Below are positions 7,032-8,524 of a stretch of DNA of 8,524 bases, in pieces. A program made the position numbers and the translations under genes. The notes under the pieces are model-generated. The model saw nothing but the letters and a program-made list of their open reading frames with translations. It ran no database searches and was not told where the DNA came from. The stretch spans positions 1 through 8,524 of the forward strand of contig JAKSUO010000050.1 of NCBI GenBank assembly GCA_024408895.1, written 5' to 3'. This stretch comes from Alphaproteobacteria bacterium (GTDB taxonomy: Bacteria > Pseudomonadota > Alphaproteobacteria > RF32 > CAG-239). Positions within the stretch are counted from its first letter, which is position 1; the number at the start of each line of letters is the position of its first letter.

Positions 7032-7562
7032 TTATTTTAATGTATTGGAAATTGAAACATCAACAATAGCGCGGCCGCTCAAGATATTACGGCCAACCAG
7101 AGCTTGATAATCAAAGTTATCTCTTTCGGTTAGGGTAAAATCAGCTTTGAAACGTTCATTCCCCATTTTAACATCCATTTCCACAATCGGCCTTCTTTCA
7201 TATTCACCGGTTCTGCGAATACGAATCCTTTTCTGCAAACGTTTTTCAAAGTTTTTCTCTTCTTTGGTTTCACGATTTACCAATTTAAACGACACCCACC
7301 TATCACCATCACGTTCAAACTGTTTAATATCAACGGCATCCAAGGACGAAGTGGTCGCCCCTGTATCTATGCGCGCCAAAAAAGGTGATTTCATCGGCGG
7401 TAAATAAATTTTTTCAACCTCGCCGATAATATTATTAGGCGTAACACGCAAAATTTTTTGTTCTTTTGCCGAATTCGGCACAATTCCCGGAACAACAGTG
7501 GTTTCTTCACCGGCACATGCAGCAAGACCGGCTACAAAAAATAAAATTAAAACTTTTCGCAT
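7032..7562 (-). CDS. Retropepsin-like lipoprotein ('ATP-dependent zinc protease' family)
   Basis: This 176-residue protein belongs to the family databases call putative ATP-dependent zinc protease or RimK/LysX-associated protease. The sequence shows no HExxH or ATP-binding motif. Instead it has the aspartic-peptidase motif DTGAT (66-70) followed by SSLDA, and a later LVGRNIL (155-161) like the hydrophobic-hydrophobic-Gly motif of retropepsins, so a single-domain aspartic peptidase acting as a dimer is the better reading. The N-terminus is a lipoprotein signal: MRK, a hydrophobic run, and lipobox L13-A14-A15-C16. Ala at +2 does not retain it in the inner membrane by E. coli rules, so an outer-membrane anchor facing the periplasm is likely. 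It is the first gene of the operon with the membrane protein and the ATP-grasp ligase. GAGGA (about 7568-7572) precedes its ATG. Confidence 0.88.
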   Translation of the reverse strand: MRKVLILFFVAGLAACAGEETTVVPGIVPNSAKEQKILRVTPNNIIGEVEKIYLPPMKSPFLARIDTGATTSSLDAVDIKQFERDGDRWVSFKLVNRETKEEKNFEKRLQKRIRIRRTGEYERRPIVEMDVKMGNERFKADFTLTERDNFDYQALVGRNILSGRAIVDVSISNTLK

Positions 7563-7604
7563 TTAGTCCTCAATAAAAAAAATTCTGACATTTGCACTGA
7601 TATT

Positions 7605-7639
7605 GGCTTTTTTTTTATGTAAAGTAAATAAAAAAAGCC
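7605..7639 (-). other. AT-rich inverted repeat in the leader of the peptidase-ligase operon
   Basis: GGCTTTTTTT (7605-7614) can pair with AAAAAAAGCC (7630-7639) in a 10-bp stem with a 15-base loop. It lies 43 bases upstream of the lipoprotein peptidase start. T runs lie inside the stem rather than after it, so it is not a standard terminator. It could be a leader RNA structure or chance pairing of homopolymer tracts. No convincing sigma-70 promoter was found in the 181-bp gap (7563-7743). Confidence 0.4.
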
Positions 7640-7700
7640 GACTTAAGAACAACAGTTTTTTGTGAATATTCAAACATCTGTATTATTTTCAGCTTAAAGA

Positions 7701-7724
7701 AAAAGAGGGATGGCACCCTCTTTT
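7701..7724 (-). terminator. Intrinsic terminator of gcrA
   Basis: AAAAGAGGG (7701-7709) and CCCTCTTTT (7716-7724) form a 9-bp stem with a 6-base loop. On the minus strand the stem is followed at once by a U-rich run (TCTTT), as expected for a terminator about 20 bases after the gcrA stop. It would separate gcrA from the downstream peptidase-ligase operon. Confidence 0.85.
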
Positions 7725-7743
7725 ATAAAAAATATCAAAAAGA

Positions 7744-8193
7744 TTATTTTTTGACGGCTTTAACATAAGCGACAACAGAATGTTCATCGCAATAAGTTTG
7801 CCCGCTTCTGACCTTTTTACCGCAGAAACAAAAATCATCATCACGAGGATCTCCTATCGGCCAACGGCAAGAATGGCTGTCTAAATCCACCAGTTTGATA
7901 TTGTGTCCTTTACAGGACGTCGGCATTGCTGCTTTAGATGCTTCACTTTTTTGATTGATAAATTCTTCTTCAACCGTTTCTGTGACACTGACTTCGGACT
8001 GTTCTTGTTCCGATGAGCCGACAATATTGCCTTTTGACTTAATCGGCGAAGGACGTGCAGTTAAGCACAATCTGTGAACCTTTCCGACAATGGCGTTTTT
8101 TGTGACACCTAATTTTTTTGCAATTTCATTGGCGGTTAACCCCTCTGACCACATTTTGCGCAGCTGTTCAACACTTTCATCTGTCCAACCCAT
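7744..8193 (-). CDS. gcrA: Cell cycle regulator GcrA
   Basis: This 149-residue GcrA family protein is slightly shorter than the roughly 173 residues of Caulobacter GcrA. GcrA is an alphaproteobacterial transcription factor that binds RNA polymerase sigma-70 and activates promoters carrying methylated GANTC sites made by CcrM. The N-terminal DNA-binding helix-turn-helix is plain: GWTDESVEQLRKMW (2-15), then ANEIAKKLGVTKNAIVGKVH (21-40). The middle (about 50-92) is a Glu/Ser-rich low-complexity linker. The C-terminal sigma-interaction domain starts at CRWPIGDP (109-116) and continues to FCFCGK (121-126) and YCDEH (134-138). The turn has a single Gly (KLG-VT), where I recall LGG in Caulobacter GcrA. 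GGGAGGA lies about 5-6 bases before the ATG, and a good sigma-70 promoter lies upstream. Confidence 0.96.
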   Translation of the reverse strand: MGWTDESVEQLRKMWSEGLTANEIAKKLGVTKNAIVGKVHRLCLTARPSPIKSKGNIVGSSEQEQSEVSVTETVEEEFINQKSEASKAAMPTSCKGHNIKLVDLDSHSCRWPIGDPRDDDFCFCGKKVRSGQTYCDEHSVVAYVKAVKK

Positions 8194-8222
8194 ATCATTC
8201 CTCCCAAATATTATTGTGCGTA

Positions 8223-8251
8223 TTTATACTAAATTATTTAATTGCTGTCCA
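8223..8251 (-). promoter_or_regulatory. Sigma-70 promoter of gcrA
   Basis: On the minus strand, TGGACA (8246-8251) and TATAAA (8223-8228) are separated by exactly 17 bases. Each hexamer matches the housekeeping consensus at 5 of 6 positions. Transcription would begin near 8216, giving a leader of about 23 nt with the GGAGG ribosome site. No GANTC site overlaps it. Confidence 0.7.
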
Positions 8252-8288
8252 GTGATATTTTATGGATTTATTAATTTTTTTTTGAGCT

Positions 8289-8308
8289 TTTATATGTTAT
8301 CATATAAA
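8289..8308. repeat. Perfect inverted repeat just upstream of the exported-protein gene
   Basis: TTTATATG (8289-8296) and CATATAAA (8301-8308) are perfect inverted arms around TTAT, with one further G-U pair possible in RNA. It ends 3 bases before the GGAGG ribosome site of the gene at 8323 and overlaps a possible -10 element (TATAAA, 8303-8308). It could be an operator, a leader hairpin or chance in AT-rich DNA. Confidence 0.5.
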
Positions 8309-8322
8309 GACGGAGGATAAAT

Positions 8323-8524
8323 ATGCGATTTATCATTTTTCTACTGACGCTGTTATGGATAATGCCATGCCACGCTCAACTCAAAGAGTATGAGCATACG
8401 TTTGATATTAATTTGAAGGAAGACATTCCTTTAGTATGGCGTTTGCAAAAGCAATATAAAAAAGACACGGCCGACTATGATTGGAAGTATGATTTCAGTT
8501 GGCGTATTCCTTCGGTTTTTAATT
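8323..8524 (+). CDS. N-terminal part of an exported protein of unknown function
   Basis: The reading frame starts at ATG 8323 and stays open to the window end, giving 67 complete codons. GGAGG at 8312-8316 lies 6 bases before the start, a strong ribosome site. The first 18 residues form a classic Sec signal peptide: MRF, a hydrophobic stretch (IIFLLTLLWIM), then PCHA before QLKEYEH, with likely signal peptidase I cleavage after A18. Cys16 is not in a proper lipobox. The mature start is charged and rich in aromatic residues (many Trp, Tyr and Phe among residues 23-66). I do not recognise the family, and too little is present to assign a function. It is divergent from gcrA and shares the 129-bp intergenic region with it. 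Confidence 0.8.
   Translation, partial: MRFIIFLLTLLWIMPCHAQLKEYEHTFDINLKEDIPLVWRLQKQYKKDTADYDWKYDFSWRIPSVFN

Noticed and set aside
1..8524. CRISPR array, tRNA or rRNA genes, insertion sequence or phage attachment site
   Set aside because: No regularly spaced repeats, cloverleaf-like segments, transposase or integrase frames, or flanking inverted repeats were seen.

Overview
The window looks like a chromosomal piece of a low-GC alphaproteobacterium. The strongest marker is a gcrA gene. GcrA is the cell-cycle regulator confined essentially to Alphaproteobacteria. The dnaK gene has a full-length Gram-negative-type product and a promoter that fits the alphaproteobacterial sigma-32 consensus. Order and genus cannot be fixed from this sequence. 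An AT-rich, possibly host-associated alphaproteobacterium is an inference, suggested by base composition and by a Helicobacter/Bacteroides-like fucosyltransferase.

Layout. (1) Positions 1-1658, plus strand: a very AT-rich segment with a histidine-phosphatase family enzyme and a GT10 fucosyltransferase, probably the edge of a surface-polysaccharide region. (2) 1776-3806, plus strand: dnaK as a single-gene heat-shock unit, with its own sigma-32-like promoter and a long perfect hairpin terminator; dnaJ does not follow. (3) 7562-3881, minus strand: a compact four-gene run of a retropepsin-like lipoprotein (usually named 'ATP-dependent zinc protease'), an inner-membrane protein with an inactive transglutaminase domain and 7 C-terminal TM helices, a RimK-related ATP-grasp ligase, and a cyclophilin with an unusual repetitive N-terminus. 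It converges on dnaK and shares the bidirectional terminator. (4) 8193-7744, minus strand: gcrA with a good sigma-70 promoter and a terminator. (5) 8323-8524, plus strand: the start of a divergent gene for an exported protein, cut by the window end.

How they may work together. The first three genes of the minus-strand run form a known but functionally obscure set. It combines a cytoplasmic amide-bond-forming ATP-grasp enzyme, a membrane scaffold that puts a catalytically dead transglutaminase fold in the periplasm, and a lipid-anchored periplasmic aspartic-type peptidase. The arrangement suggests making, presenting and trimming a peptide or amide modification at the envelope. The cyclophilin gene 43 bp downstream may be a fourth member or only a passenger. 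This operon is the best candidate for under-described biology here. The other genes are well-known families, with a few local oddities listed in the findings.
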